Part shown: positions 22,607 to 34,750 of the stretch, piece after piece
Numbering within the stretch: the first letter of the stretch is position 1
Layout: each line of letters starts with the position of its first letter
Assembly (NCBI RefSeq): GCF_910592395.1
Contig: NC_088319.1
Span: forward strand, 9,550,001-9,614,000
Origin: Lineus longissimus
Taxonomy: Eukaryota > Nemertea > Pilidiophora > Heteronemertea > Lineidae
Direction of reading: 5' to 3'
DNA length: 64,000 nucleotides
The notes under the pieces: generated by a model
Database searches by the model: none
The model's input: only the letters and a program-made list of their open reading frames with translations
What the model was told of the DNA's origin: nothing
Made by a program: the position numbers and the translations under genes

Positions 22607-24541
22607 GTAAGTGTCAATTTTCCAGTTTACTCCTCACTATTTTTGGTTCACAATGTGATCCTTATTTCTGTCACTGAGGTGGCGTTGTCCATTGAATTTC
22701 TCTTTGAATTCGATGATTTTTCGCCTTCTTATTTTTTTTATCGGGAGCTGTACATTTTTGTTTGTGTCTGTGAAAGTTTCGTATTCTATCAATTTTCAGG
22801 TTTTGGAGAAATTGGTATTTTTGGCGTCATTTTCGAGGTTTTCAAATGTGATGGTTTGGCAAGATAACTGTCTTTACAATCAATAATAAGGTTTTTGTGG
22901 TATGCAACATGAATCGATATTATCTTACATTGTGGCTGATTGATGTTGTACGTTCACTTCTGAACAGTTATGAAGGAAAGTCGAAAAGAAGTGTACATTA
23001 CAAGAATGAGGTTATATTCAGTCGCCTGGTTTTAAGTTTTCTAGGCGGTAAATTTGAAAAGAAGAGGTGAAATGAAGGATTCCTGTGGCCTAATGGTACT
23101 GACGTTGGTCTGACACGCTAGCGATCAGAGTCCGAAACTTACCCCGAGCACTATTTTTTCTAAACTTCCCACAATTTTTCTTACGTCTTATCATTTTTGA
23201 ATAAGCCGACTTTCACAACAGAATAACTGATATATCATACATTTTTGGTTCGCAATGTGATTTTCCTTCGATTTTCTCTTTGAAATCTATCACAACAGGT
23301 CTTAGTATTTTTCATAGCCTAGCTAAATTTGTATGCAGTTTTGTCTCTCATCAGATTTATTTCGTATAAATTGCTGTTTTTTTTAGAAAAGGTGTTTTAG
23401 TGGTCATTTGTCCGTTTATTTCGTGGATAGTATTTTGGGTGATATCCATTTACTCGATAACTGCCTTTAAAATCATATAAAAGGTTTATAAGGTATTTGA
23501 TATGAATTAATATTACTATTTGTCGAGTGGGATTGTCGTTGTACGCTGGCTGTTGAACAGTTATGCGGGAATGACGAAAATATGTCCACAATGTTGAGAG
23601 TGTATTCACTTCATGATTTAGAACACATTCCCGTTGAGAAATAGAACGTTACGTTTTTGGCCCTTCAGGCATACATTTGCTGTGTTGATTGGTGACTCAT
23701 TACGCATATCGGTCAGCATACTCGTTATGATGTTTAGACCATTCACGATGATATTACCACAAAAAATCCCCTACATTTAACTGACTTATTAAAATCAAAT
23801 TTCAAAATTGATACGAAAAAAACACATTTTCAAGTATTACAGCGCTATTTTTGATAAATTTTAATTCTGTTTGTTGAATATGTGAGAGTTTATCATTTGC
23901 TACCATGGTATATAGGGCGATTTATAAAACAAAATATAATTCTATGATTAAATGGGATTGGCTAAAATCCTCTGCCAATGGAACTGAATTAAAACAAATT
24001 GTTAAGTTTTAAAACGAAATGTTTTATCGAAATCACTAAAATTTGGTCTCGCGTTTGGAGTTGGACGAACCAGAGTCTTTTGAAAGACTCTGCACTAACT
24101 GAACACTCAGAAAACACGACACGCACAGTAAGCCTTTCACAATGGATTTTAGCGCATTATAAATATTAACTAATAAAAATGTCTTTAAGGCTGATGCAGT
24201 GCGAAAAGATACCATTGTTTTTCTGGCCACCGACACCAATTAGTTTACACAGAGTTTATTTGAAAGACTCTGGTTTAAGTTAATAAGCAACATAATGCTT
24301 TGGCTGAGAGTGTGTGTTTGTACTACAAACCCTGTATTTGGGTACACATGCAAGCATGAACATTTTTATAGCGGGCATTTAGGGAAGCTTATATGACCAC
24401 GCCCTGTTTAAGAATACTGCCTGACATACAGCAATAACCCCATCAAGTAATATTATACAATGAGGCAAAAAATGCATGTGCACCATAAAATCATATTTCA
24501 ATAACGAATCATAATCCTACATTGTCGGTTGATAGTAGGCC
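22607..24541. other. PGD intron 1, first part, no gene seen
   Basis: AT-rich, with long stretches of T. The only notable site is a degraded tRNA-like stretch near 23089-23155 (A-box-like TGGCCTAATGG), probably an old SINE head. A short palindrome AGAGTCTTTTGAAAGACTCT lies near 24073. Confidence 0.5.
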
Positions 24542-24543
24542 TA

Positions 24544-25261
24544 TACACCTTTCCAGAAATGGGGAGCTGAGTGTCCTAAATAGTGATGTCATAAGGGGAA
24601 ACTAGGCCTTATGGTGGAGGGACAAAGGAGATAGTCATGGTTGACCAACACACTTGAATGTCTTTAATGACGGACAAGGGGGAAAAGTTAGTTACAATGC
24701 AAGCCACCAATTTCGCGAAGCATGTATACAGTACCGGCTTTGTCGCTACAACAACGGGGTTGCCGTTGGTTTTCAGTAGGTATTGTAAACGAAGTCTCTC
24801 TTTGTGATATGGTATCGGTCTGGCCTTCTTAGTTGGCTTTATACTTGGTATCAAGTATATACTTGTTGGTATAAAACAAATTGAAATTTTGTGATTCCCA
24901 ATTATGTATATTGTTAGCTTCATGGTTAGAATACTATAACTAGAAGACACGGTAATATAGAAACCTATAGTTTCAGCAAATATTAAGTTGATCTGCAAAA
25001 AGTGGTGTTATTTACACTCTTTCTGTTATTATTCATCTTGATCAACACGGCAACTCGTTCTCATACTCAAACTAATATACATGCTTCCCGAAATCGGTGG
25101 CTTGCATTGGAACTAACTTTTTCCCCCTTGTCCGTCATCAAAGGCATTCAAGTGTGTTGGTCAACCATGACTATCTCCTTTGTCCCTCCACCATAAGGCC
25201 TAGTTTCCCCTTATGACATCACTATTTCGGACACTCAGCGCCCCATTTCTGGAAATGTGTA
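24544..25261. mobile_element. TIR element, ~0.72 kb, TA target
   Basis: Arms of about 185 bp (24544-24729 and 25077-25261) are inverted repeats starting TACACCTTTCCAGAAATGGG at one end and its near complement at the other. TA lies on both sides (24542-24543 and 25262-25263), as in Tc1/mariner-type insertion. The middle has no transposase. A third arm is at 31534-31721. Confidence 0.85.
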
Positions 25262-25263
25262 TA

Positions 25264-26679
25264 GGTAAATCACTTAATCAGACTCCTGTTTTTCATAGAA
25301 CCATGGTATGACAAGTCATTTTCATTCCTATATCCTATTCCTTTATAAATGATATACATGTATTTATAATTACATGTAACTTATGTCTGAATACCATTTA
25401 TTTGGAGAATCAGTTTCTGTCTGTATGAATATCAATTTCAAGTGCATTATAACAGCACAAGTCTGCTGATCTAGCAATTGTGACTTCATTTATTTTTGTT
25501 CACTTCAGCAAATTCATCGACTGTATATTTAGCCTAATTCCAACCCTTGCGATCTCGGAGCTAATATCTTTTTTATTTCTTATATGTCTTTTTTGATGTT
25601 TTTATCTCGTATTCATAATACTATAAGGCGGCTCGATAAAGTGCCATTTGGGGGTAGTGCCAGTTTCGCCTGGAAATTTTGCACGTTTGCAGGTGATATG
25701 TTATCCTGATGCAACGTTTTGTTTATTTTCGGAAAGTAATGAAGGATTTTTAATCGGACACTGTCAATTCCCCTTACCACTCACAGAAGCCAAGCCATTA
25801 CAGTTTAATTATGCAGGGGCTTAATCAATTACCTGCACTCCGTGGGGTGACTAACATTACCTGTTGAACAGCTGGGTGTAGGGGGAACACTGGAACAGCC
25901 TCTACCTGCTGATTTGCTGAACCCAGGTTAATGCTATTTTCAATCCACGATTGCAGGTCACCTGCTCTTCGAGATTTCGCGGGAAATGAATTGAAGCAAA
26001 CGCATGTGTGCAGTTCAAATGTAAACAGAAATGTACTCGAGTGGTTGCTGGACTTGAGTTTTCCCGCAGTTAGGCACTGGGGGTCAAATTGGTGGTCTAT
26101 TGTTTATGAGTGCTGTGTTAGCCAGAGCTAGCCCTTGATTATGAAGGGATTTTCAAATGAAGGTGACCATGGTCTGTGTATGTGCTCACCACAGCTTTCA
26201 ATACTTGATGTATCTGAAGTGGCACTCTGATCTTGGCATGGCCTTATCAAGGAATTGCTCACGGTGCTGAACTTCTAGCTTGCCTGTTGACTAAGTGCCT
26301 TGCCCGAGACCTTGTTGCATGTAGGAGGAGCACGCATATTAAAGTTTTATAGTGCAATTGGTTCGAGCCATTTGTAAGCCAACATGTGAAGGCCTATCTG
26401 AGTTGTCCTTCTTCTTCGCATAAAAAGGGGCATATTGCTGACTAAGGAACGAGGTATATTGACATTGCCTCATCATCTCTATCGGACCAATTGATATACT
26501 TTCATATGCACGCATGCAGCACGCCACAGTGTCCGAGTCGGTGGACAAATGGTTGGTTTAGTTTGTCTCTTCGATATGGCTCCTTTGATATTGCATTATA
26601 TTTTCATTGCAATTCAATCTTTCGGCCCATGCAATTCAAGGTATAGCCCATTTGAACCTGTTTGCGCCACGGGTACAAT
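25264..26679. other. Intron 1 sequence without recognisable features
   Basis: No coding region, RNA gene or repeat shared with the rest of the window is seen; composition is ordinary. Confidence 0.4.
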
Positions 26680-27090
26680 GCTAGTAATGATAATAATGTC
26701 CAAGTCCTCTATAGCGCTTATTCAGCTACTAAACTGCTATAAGCGCTTCCGAAGTGTCCTTTGAAAAGTAACGTCTTTAGATTTGAAACACAGCTGTTCC
26801 TGTCGATGTCTTTCATTTTTCCGGGATTGCGTCCCACAGCTTTGCTGCAGGAACAGCGAAGCTACGGTCCCCATTCTTGTTTTTGGTGCGGTTTACTACC
26901 AAGCATTTTGAGTCCATTGATCTCGTTGACCGTGAAGGTGTAATACACTGTTTTTATCAGTTTGTACTCTATTCTTTTTTCCACTGGCAACCAGTGCAGA
27001 TTCTTTAGTACTGGTGTAATTGAATCGTACTTCTTGGTTCTGCTAACTAGTCGTGCTGCTGAATGTTGCCCCCGTTTCAATGGTGCAATA
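26680..27090 (-). pseudogene. LINE 3' fragment (CR1/L2-like)
   Basis: The minus strand reads AARLVSRTKKYDSITPVL and NLHWLPVEKRIEYKL, the widespread end-of-RT motif of CR1/L2-type LINEs. Then comes YGDRSFAVPAAKLWDAIPE in another frame and a GCGCTATAGAGGACTTGG tail. It is 5' truncated, with a break after KTVYYTF. Confidence 0.75.
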
Positions 27091-27884
27091 GATGCCTATT
27101 TGCAGTCCTCAGAGATGGCCATTATTGTCGTCGAGGAGGGATGTTACAAAAGCATGATTTTCCGTACTGGCTGTGTCAAGGTACTTCCGAATGCGCCCAA
27201 TTTTTTATAAACTCGCATGGGCTGACATGTGTATTCATGTTAATTTTTTCGTCTAGCGCTCGGCCGTTAGCTCGGCAATTTTTACCTTTGGGGAAACCCC
27301 TTTCCACCGTTACTATAAATAGCTTGTCGATCACCGCGCCAACGACGGGCTGAATAACTGTGGGTAATATATGTCATATTGTGAAATACGAATTACCAGG
27401 AGACCCGCACTGGCGATTTACGTAGAGCCTTGTTAGGTGGTATTTTTGTTTCATAAGAGTCCCTCGATATGGGTTCTTCATAAACACGGGAGAATTGTTT
27501 GCAAATGAACCGATCTTACCTACTTTAGAAATGATATTATGGCAAAATATCGAAGAAATCTCTTCAAAAATTGCTCGGATTTGACGTATCACCGAATTTC
27601 TCCGTCAGAGGACAAAGTACCCATAAATTGATAACGTGGCTATCATTCCTGGAACATGACCTTATTATTATTCACTTCCCTTTTGGGTGACTCTCATGAA
27701 AATTCCTAATTAAGGCATTCAAAGTTCGTCAAGGGAAATATTATGCAAATTATCACTTTAGCGTCATGTCGCAGATTAATCAATCAGATCGTAGCCTCCA
27801 CATGAATCATGTGATCAAACAAATTGTAACGGGGCATTGTTTTCTAACGGCCGCGAACCAAGCTCCAAGCTGACCTCCTTTTTA
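27091..27884. other. Intron 1 sequence without recognisable features
   Basis: Nothing supported here; no similarity to other parts of the window. Confidence 0.4.
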
Positions 27885-28560
27885 GGCCTTTTTACACGGT
27901 GCGTATTAAACCGAACCGGCCTAAACCTACCTCGGGTCGGTTCCGACAAGGTCAGCTCACCTGGAGTGAAATCCCCTTTAGATGGTGCGGGTCAGCCGAT
28001 GGTGGCGTTGACCGATTTTAAAATGTATGAAAAGGCCTACCATGCTCACGTTTTACTCAGAAAAATCGATGTTTTATAGGCCGTTGCATCCTCCTTGTCA
28101 CAGCTTTGACTGCACCAACAATTTACAGACCAGTTTGGCGAATCTTCGAATCTCAAAATGTATGAAGTGTCTATGAACTACATGTAGCTAGTGTTCATGA
28201 ACTTCCCTTGCAGTATGTTCATTGTACAGGCCCCATTAACTGATGGATATTCTAGGATACACATGGTTACATATACACTTATCTTAGATGTAAAATACGA
28301 CTCATCGCTATACAATGTACACATAAAACACACATATTCAACAGCCTAATTCTCCTGAACCGACCCGAGACTGCGATACTTGGGCCGAATCGGTAGATGT
28401 CGTCATGGGTATACCTAAACCTACCCAGGACCAACCTGGGTAATCCTAAAAGTTACCCAGGATCGTCCTGGGTAACTTTTAGGACACTAAACATTACCCA
28501 GAAGTATTAAGGTAGCAGGAAGGGGTGGGCGTTGGTGGTTTCTCAGTATGAGGGGTATAG

Positions 28561-29367
28561 TTGTGGTGGACCGCAGCAGAATGGATAAGTTAGTATAATA
28601 ATAAGTGTTCGAAACGCATCTTCTTGTCCTTTCTTTCTTTATTCAACCTTGTCATGATGACATGATGGTTCAACTGTAAAGATAAACATAACAAATGCCT
28701 TAACACTAGACAAGTAATGATTTTGACTAGGCCAGTAATATAGTAATAATACTCATAGTTACGAAACAAGCCAGGGAAACCTCCCTTAGATAATCCAAAC
28801 TGAGGACAAGGAATGACTCCAAGCCGACTTTACAGTAGAAGACAAGGCGTTTAGCTATATAGATTTACGGCAGGTGGCAGCACCATACGGCCACAGCTGA
28901 CAGCATGCACTCTCTGTGCTCACTGCGAACAGCAGATTGGTCCTAGAACAAGTAGGACAGTCTCATTAATCTCTTACTACATTTTAGTGTGTCCTTAGAC
29001 AAGTAGAAAAGGTTTTATAATCACTTTAAGGGAGCAAAAGGTCACGTGACCAAAAGACCGGGAAGATCTTTCAGGAGTGGAGGTGGCGTGGCTGTTAGCA
29101 ACCAGAATATATGATCCATTTTGATCAAGACGCGTAAAAGATGCTTACTATGGCATCTATACTTACATCACATTATTCTCCATACTGCTACGAGCAATAT
29201 ATAGAGCCTGGCGCTCTAAAACCCACAAAAGGGTTCTGGACAAACGAAACCACACTGGTTTCGGGAAGACAAAAAATGGCGAAAGCGTTGATGTAAATGG
29301 GCCCATTTTCACCTCCGCCGGAGGACGCTCCGAACCATCCCGTCTTCGGGTAGGAAAAGACACAACA
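28561..29367 (-). mobile_element. Solo LTR, BEL-like (807 bp)
   Basis: It starts TTGTGGTGGACC and ends GACACAACA, flanked by the 4-bp duplication ATAG (28557-28560 and 29368-29371). The length (807 bp), the inverted ends and the motif order (for example GATGGTTCAACTGTAAAGAT against GATGGTTTAACTGCAAAACA) resemble the 816-bp BEL LTR, so it is a related family. Internal sequence was presumably lost by LTR-LTR recombination. Confidence 0.78.
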
Positions 29368-29576
29368 ATAGTGGTGTCTGTTGACTGTGCTTTAAGAGAG
29401 ACTAGGCATGATGCCAGTCTCTGTTGACTGCTTTAAGAGAGCATGATGCCAGTCTCTCTTAAAGCACAGTCAACAGACATGTAGTTTCAGTATTAGGTCT
29501 TTCATTGTAGCAAAGCGAAAATGTAAGCAATTTGGGTTAGTTCCGTCATAACATAGAGTGACTCAACCTCTCTCTT

Positions 29577-29625
29577 GATTAAAGCGGCCGCCTCAGCGCC
29601 ACCACGCGGGGCCTAATGGTATTTG
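29577..29625 (+). repeat. Short repeat GGCCGCC...GGGCCTAATGGTATTTGGCT
   Basis: A ~45-bp sequence (GGCCGCCTCAGCGCCACC then GGCCTAATGGTATTTGGCT) recurs inverted at about 33889-33940 and, partly, at 63640-63672. It may be the end of an unrecognised element. Confidence 0.6.
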
Positions 29626-30489
29626 GCTAAGTAGCGTCGCGCGATATGCACCATTCTGGGAAAACTCAATATGGAAGTATGCTCTAGCACTATCATAATC
29701 TATTCTTAGCTCCAGCTCGAGGTAATCTTGCGCAGTGTTTCTTCAGCCCAGATACATTGTGGTGGAAAACGTCTAGGTCTAGCACAATGAACGCCTGGCT
29801 TGCGCCAGACTAATAAGTGAAGAAGGTCTGGCTGCGCGAGACTACTGTGATAAAAATGACCATTGCAGAGACTCTGTGACGTAGGCATATACTTTTTACA
29901 ATTAAAAATGCTCTCAAAAGACGATAAGGAATGATTATTTATTAACATTTCCTGAACTATACCTTCTAATTATCACTTTACATCAATAGGTCGGCGTTAA
30001 GTCGTGTGCTTTTCTTTCCTCGTGACAATATACAGCAAAATAGTTACAACCCCATAATTGCGCTATAAGTCCACAATGAGATCACGTTGACCTGTTATAA
30101 ATGTTTCACCAGCTTCACTTCGCACGAAATTATGTGCTCTGGCGAAATTCATGACATTGATCTGTTTTGCCCCCTCGCGGAGTTTATATTCACCATTCAC
30201 GACTTCAATCAATTTCTTTTTAATTTCTCTGCCTTTAGATACGAAATTGGCCTCTCTAAACGACGGGATTGATGCAAAATACGCTTTTAAACCATCAACA
30301 GAAACTTTGACAGCCATTTCGATAAATGTCATAAATTCGTGCACTGCAAAAAGCTAAAGTACCGTTTTCAAGAACCTCGCCCGCAGGTTGAAAAAATGCG
30401 CGAATTTCAAACTGGGTAATGTTAAGTGTCCTAAAAGTTACCCAGGACGATCCTGGGTTACTTTTAGAATTACCCAGGTTGGTCCTGGG

Positions 30490-31087
30490 TAATAGCCCGT
30501 TCCACACGAGGACAGTTGGAACCGGCTTCGAGCCAGCTCGAGGCGGGTCAGGATAATTTTAACCGTGTAGAACGAAATCAGAACCGTCTCCAAGTGACCT
30601 GACCCGAGGCGCGTTAGCACTGCAGTCTCGAGTCACTTGAGGCGGGTTGGAGCCACTTCAAGACGCTTAGAACCGATCTGGCCTCGAGTCACTTTGCGCA
30701 CGGTACTAAAATCGAGTAGCGCGGTATATCATGATATAGCAGTTCATGAAAACACGCGGCAGAATCATATATATAACAGGAGTGTCAGTGTCAGTTTATA
30801 GCTTTGTTTGATTGATCTCGATTTTGTGTCTAATACATTGATTATTTACTCGCAATGGCTACACGTGGAGCAGAAGTTAGCCGAGTGTTGTACCAAAACG
30901 TACCAAAACGCAACTTTCAAACCTCCACCAAGCGACGGGTGAGTGGTTTAGGTGGCCTGAACTGAACTTGAGTCGGCGACTTGATCCGTCTCCGTGTAGA
31001 TAGCGCAAAGCCAGTTACAGGTGATCCGGCTTCAAGTGGCTCGAGGTGAGGAGGGCTAAAACCGTCGTCGTGTAAAAGCAACTAATG
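30490..31087. mobile_element. MITE-like insertion in the right arm of the nested element
   Basis: Inverted ends start near CCGTTCCACACGAGGACAG and finish near CCGTCGTCGTGTAAAAG, with CGGCTTCGAGCC-like sequence just inside both. TAAT occurs on both sides and is a possible target duplication. The left arm of the outer element lacks it, which marks the insertion site. There is no coding content. Confidence 0.7.
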
Positions 31088-31196
31088 TTTAGGTATACCC
31101 ATGACGACATCTAACGATTCGGCGCTACTTGGCGAGTCCCATTTCCACGGGCGTGTTGAAGGTCACGATCCGGATCGAACACGCACCATGTAAATA

Positions 31197-31533
31197 GGGC
31201 AATTGAATTCGAAACACAATACTGTATTATATGTCTTTATATCTGTAAGAGCCTCATCGCCGAGATAAATGAATTGAATTGAACTGGATTGAATTGAACT
31301 GAATTGTATGTACCGCAGAAAAGTTTTGCACGGTTGATCGCCCTTGACAGTCTGTGAATTCTCCTTTTAGACAGTTTTTGGACTTCAGCTTGATATTGTC
31401 GGAGCTAAAATTCAAGGAGATTAGACAACATGGTTCCTTTTTGCCGAGTCACTTTATTTTCATACAACACATAATAAGCGAGTACCGCAAGTTACAAATA
31501 CTTAGTACAGATGGCAGCACCAATCAAGTCAGC
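31197..31533. other. Intron 1 sequence, low-complexity GAATTGAATTGAACTG patch
   Basis: Short runs of GAATTGAATT lie at about 31267-31310. Nothing else is supported. Confidence 0.4.
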
Positions 31534-31721
31534 TATACACCTTTCCAGAAATGGGGCGCTGAATGTCCGAAATAGTGATGTCATAAGGGGAAACTAGGCC
31601 TTATGGTGGAGGGACAAAGGAGATAGTCATGGTTGACCAACACACTTGAATGCCTTTAATGACGGACAAGGGGGAAAAAGTTAGTTCCAATGCAAGCCAC
31701 CAATTTCGGGAAGCATGTATA
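31534..31721. mobile_element. Single arm of the 24.5-kb TIR element family
   Basis: It matches the left arm 24544-24729 in the same orientation, beginning TATACACCTTTCCAGAAATG. The internal part and second arm are missing, so this is a broken copy. Confidence 0.82.
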
Positions 31722-31931
31722 GTTGTTTCTAAAATATAAACAGACAGTTCATATGTTGATTTTCGTATTCATCTTTCTTCACTGACATTCTGTTTTGTGA
31801 AGGGAAAAAAATATTCAAATACGAAATAACTCATGCTTAGTTTTGTTGTAGTCGTCTCATAAACATTCCAAATGGTGATCTATCTCATCTATTGATTTCG
31901 TTGACATAGTTGACTGACATCACCCATCAAT

Positions 31932-32471
31932 CAGGCATTTGGTCTCAGTATTTGGGTAAGTACAGAATCAAGCCAGCTCAGAGAGCAATGATTGAACGAT
32001 GCTGTGGACAAGTCCAAGGATACTGCATCAGTCACGACCAACTTCTCATCAGAAACCACAAACGCCCAACCCTTCCTGCTACCTTAATACTTCTGGATTT
32101 TACATACATAGGCATACCAAAACACTGTGAGTTTGCACATAAAGACACCAACAAGGCAAGAGCTAATAGCAGCGAATCGATAAGGAAAGGGCACAGGAAG
32201 AGAAAAACATCCTACAATGCAGCAGCAATTCAGTAATTGCACTTAGAACCAGGTTAATCAATGACGCAAAAGAACTGGCATTTGTTTTAGCCCTGTATGT
32301 CTTATAACGGTTAAATAGTCTTATGGCAAAAATAAAATAGGTTTTTGAAGTATGAGGTCAATCACCTCATACTTTTGAGGTACTTTTGAGGTGATTGACC
32401 TCATACTTTTGAAGTAGCCTACTTTTGAGGTGATTGACGTATGAGGTATACAGATACAATTGGTTTCGAAC
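31932..32471 (+). repeat. 540-bp X-derived segment, inverse of 18987-19526
   Basis: It starts in the X shared segment (CAGGCATTTGGTCTCAG), runs through the reversed X start (CTTAATACTTCTGG) into sequence found only here and at 18987-19526, and ends with the TATGAGGTCAATCACCTCA palindrome cluster (about 32348-32440). The 109-codon frame over it (31910-32236) has no recognisable domain. Confidence 0.85.
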
Positions 32472-33250
32472 TATCGAAGTGCATTGTATGTAACAAAGGT
32501 GACCATTCAAGAGTTAATTTACCTTTGAAAACCCAGGTCACATTTATACCCACATGCACAGTCCTTTACAGGGACCTTATAAATCATTACAAACAGTGAA
32601 GTGAACAGTCACTATTCACTGTTGTGACTGTTGCCGTGACTGTATTAACCCTTTCATTATCGGTATCATAAGGGTAGATTTAAACCGAAGGCTTACTGGC
32701 GTGGTGCGTAATATAAAACGTTTTGGTGGAAGCTACGGGTTAGAAATGATCGGCCTAGAGAAGGTGTGGTCTATGACTGCTGGAAGTTCGCTAAGAAACA
32801 GTTTAGGACGGCCTCTCTCCCACCGTGTCCCCTCGGTTTAATAAGCCGATCAATGACCACAATAAGTTACATGGAAAGGGTTATAGTTCCGGCTTTTGAA
32901 ACGCATGAAACAAGTAATCTGCCAATATCTCAGCTACAGATTTTAGCTCTTTTTATTCTGGTATAATGAATGATGATAACGCCCTGGATATGGACAAACT
33001 TCTCCCGAGTAACTCTGTCCTTATACTGAATGTGTCATTTTCGTGCCCTTATTATGTGCTCACATAGTGAGATCGAATCCTTACACTTCATTTGAGGGGG
33101 ACTCCTATTCATTCGAGACGGATTTTCGGTCAGGATTCCCTATTTGGAGGAGGAGACTGTGTATACACCCTCGTTGTCTCCAAGGATCTGCATGGTGGAG
33201 ATTTGACACTACAGCTGAGCCGAGAGTATCATCTCCAAAAAGATACAATG
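32472..33250. other. Intron 1 sequence without recognisable features
   Basis: A short palindrome cluster GTGAACAGTCACTATTCACTG lies near 32600-32625, split as inverted pieces. No gene is supported; the short frames near 32766 and 33043 match nothing known. Confidence 0.4.
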
Positions 33251-33570
33251 TCAAAATAGATAACCAAGCTGGTCAGATTATATCAGCCGATACAGCATCA
33301 CGTATCGGCCGAGACAATGGCACAGTACAATAACCGAACCAGTCAGATTGCAGCAAAAAGAGTTGAATGTACCAACCGGGACAATGTCACAATCACCCAA
33401 CTGGTCAGATAACATCAGCCGATACACATGTATCAGCCAGGACATGTCACAATAACCCAACCAGTCAGATTGCAGCAAATATAGTTGCATGTACCAACCG
33501 CAACAATGTCACAATCACCCAACTGTTCAGCCAATACACATGTATCAGCCAGGACAATATCAGACAGTAA
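33251..33570. repeat. Minisatellite, ~118-bp unit, ~2.7 copies
   Basis: Units contain CCAACTGGTCAGAT, ATCAGCCGATACA and ACAATGTCACAATCACCCAA in the same order. Copies differ by small indels. There is no coding sense. Confidence 0.75.
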
Positions 33571-34330
33571 TGTTCGGCATATAAGACATTATGATACACC
33601 AATCCACCGATGGACCTGAATACCACTAAAATCAAGACGACATGATTATTCTCCCTACCTGTACCCATCAAAGGCTCATTATTGCAACAAAAATGCATTA
33701 GAATATCATCCAATCAATTAGGCCCAATTTGTTTGTTTCGTTTTTCATCACCACCCGCATGATTTTTTCAAGGAAAGACGATGAGGGATGGGACTTTATG
33801 TTCGTTCAGAGGAGCGCCCTTGCAATTAGTGTAAATAATCGGAACTTTGCCTTTTACTACACTAGTCCTGATCTGACCTGGTCGCAGATAGGCTAATACC
33901 ATTAGGTCCCGCGTGATGGTGCTGAGGCGGCCATTGCCGGGGGCCTTATTCTAAACGATTTTATTTTTGTAATCCTTTACCAAAATTTGCTGATGGTAGG
34001 ATCTTCGGCTAGGAATAAGTGTTTAACGACGCAAACAAATTTCTAACAGTTGGTTTTTCATATGAGTTGTCTGTTTCTGTCATGAACTAGCAGTTTTGGT
34101 TCAATGAAATATTCCATGTTTGAAAATTGACGATCAACCTCTGTAATACACGTTGTCCCTACGTATTAGCTCCCGCACTAGCTTTGCACTAGCTGGAGGC
34201 TTTTTCCGACTTATTAACGGTTTCTCTAAATATTTCGGGATTTATCCAACATTTCTCCGACATTGTATGACTTTTCTTCGACTTTGTCCAAAAGGTCGGA
34301 TTTCCTGGTAAACCTGTGAAAAATACTAGG
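33571..34330. other. Intron 1 sequence with one short dispersed repeat
   Basis: Contains the inverted copy of the GGCCTAATGGTAT repeat (33889-33940). Otherwise nothing is recognised. Confidence 0.4.
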
Positions 34331-34342
34331 GCTTCCTAGATC

Positions 34343-34738
34343 TTCTTCTTCTTCTTCAGCGTTCGCTCTGCACTTGGAGGGGTCATTCTCCTAGGAGTAA
34401 TCCTCCTCCAAGGCGGGATGAGCGCATCCTGCGTGCCACTACGGTTAGGCGCCAATTGGGTTTATTGGCCTAGTGGTCCGACTTTGGCGAGAGAGATAGA
34501 GTCCACGCAAGCTACTCATGTTTCTCACTTGGTGGGGTCTTAGCTTGCCCTGGCATAGACACCAGGTACAAGGAACCTCGGTTTTGAGTCTCATTCGAAG
34601 GACTGTGAAGAGCCAGGAATTTTAGTTCCTTGAAAGCCGGTTCATCCAGACATACGATCATGGGTTCTTCCCGGGATCGAACCCGGGCCCTATTGCGTGG
34701 TGGCCAGCAGTGTAAACCACTAGGCCATGAGGCTCCTT
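34343..34738 (-). mobile_element. tRNA-derived SINE, second full copy
   Basis: The same family as 2364-2768, in reverse orientation: (TTC)n tail at the left and tRNA-like head at the right with B box GGTTCGATCCC and A box TGGCCTAGTGG on the minus strand. A perfect 12-bp duplication GCTTCCTAGATC flanks it (34331-34342 and 34739-34750). It is about 95% like the first copy by eye. Confidence 0.92.
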
Positions 34739-34750
34739 GCTTCCTAGATC

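Larger units (their letters stand above)
28498..30120 (+). repeat. Family X fragment split by a solo LTR
   Basis: It starts AGAAGTATTAAGGTAGCAGG at 28500 and resumes after the LTR with the X hairpin, here partly duplicated (29376-29480). It then continues through the GCGCCAGAC palindrome remnant to AAATGTTTCACCAGCTTC near 30115. It is more diverged from the 10-22 kb copies than they are from each other, so this copy is older. Confidence 0.8.
27885..31196. mobile_element. Nested TIR element (outer shell ~3.3 kb)
   Basis: The left end TTTTTACACGGTGCGTATT and the right end (complement reads TTTACATGGTGCGTGTT) are inverted. Inside, 28385-28500 and 30411-31126 form longer inverted arms with ATGTCGTCATGGGTATACCT and repeated CCCAGGATCGTCCTGGGT motifs. 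A MITE (30490-31087) sits only in the right arm. The core holds an X fragment, which holds a solo LTR. No transposase is visible. Confidence 0.75.

Noticed and set aside
24609-24998. 129-codon minus-strand frame
   Set aside because: Most of it is the TIR arm; it has no recognisable domain and is partly mirrored in the other arm.
31910-32236. 109-codon open frame as a new gene
   Set aside because: It runs across repeat family X and the duplicated 540-bp segment, shares no known domain, and its other copy starts differently.
33251-33570. CRISPR-like array
   Set aside because: Units are contiguous ~118-bp tandem repeats without unique spacers, in an animal genome.
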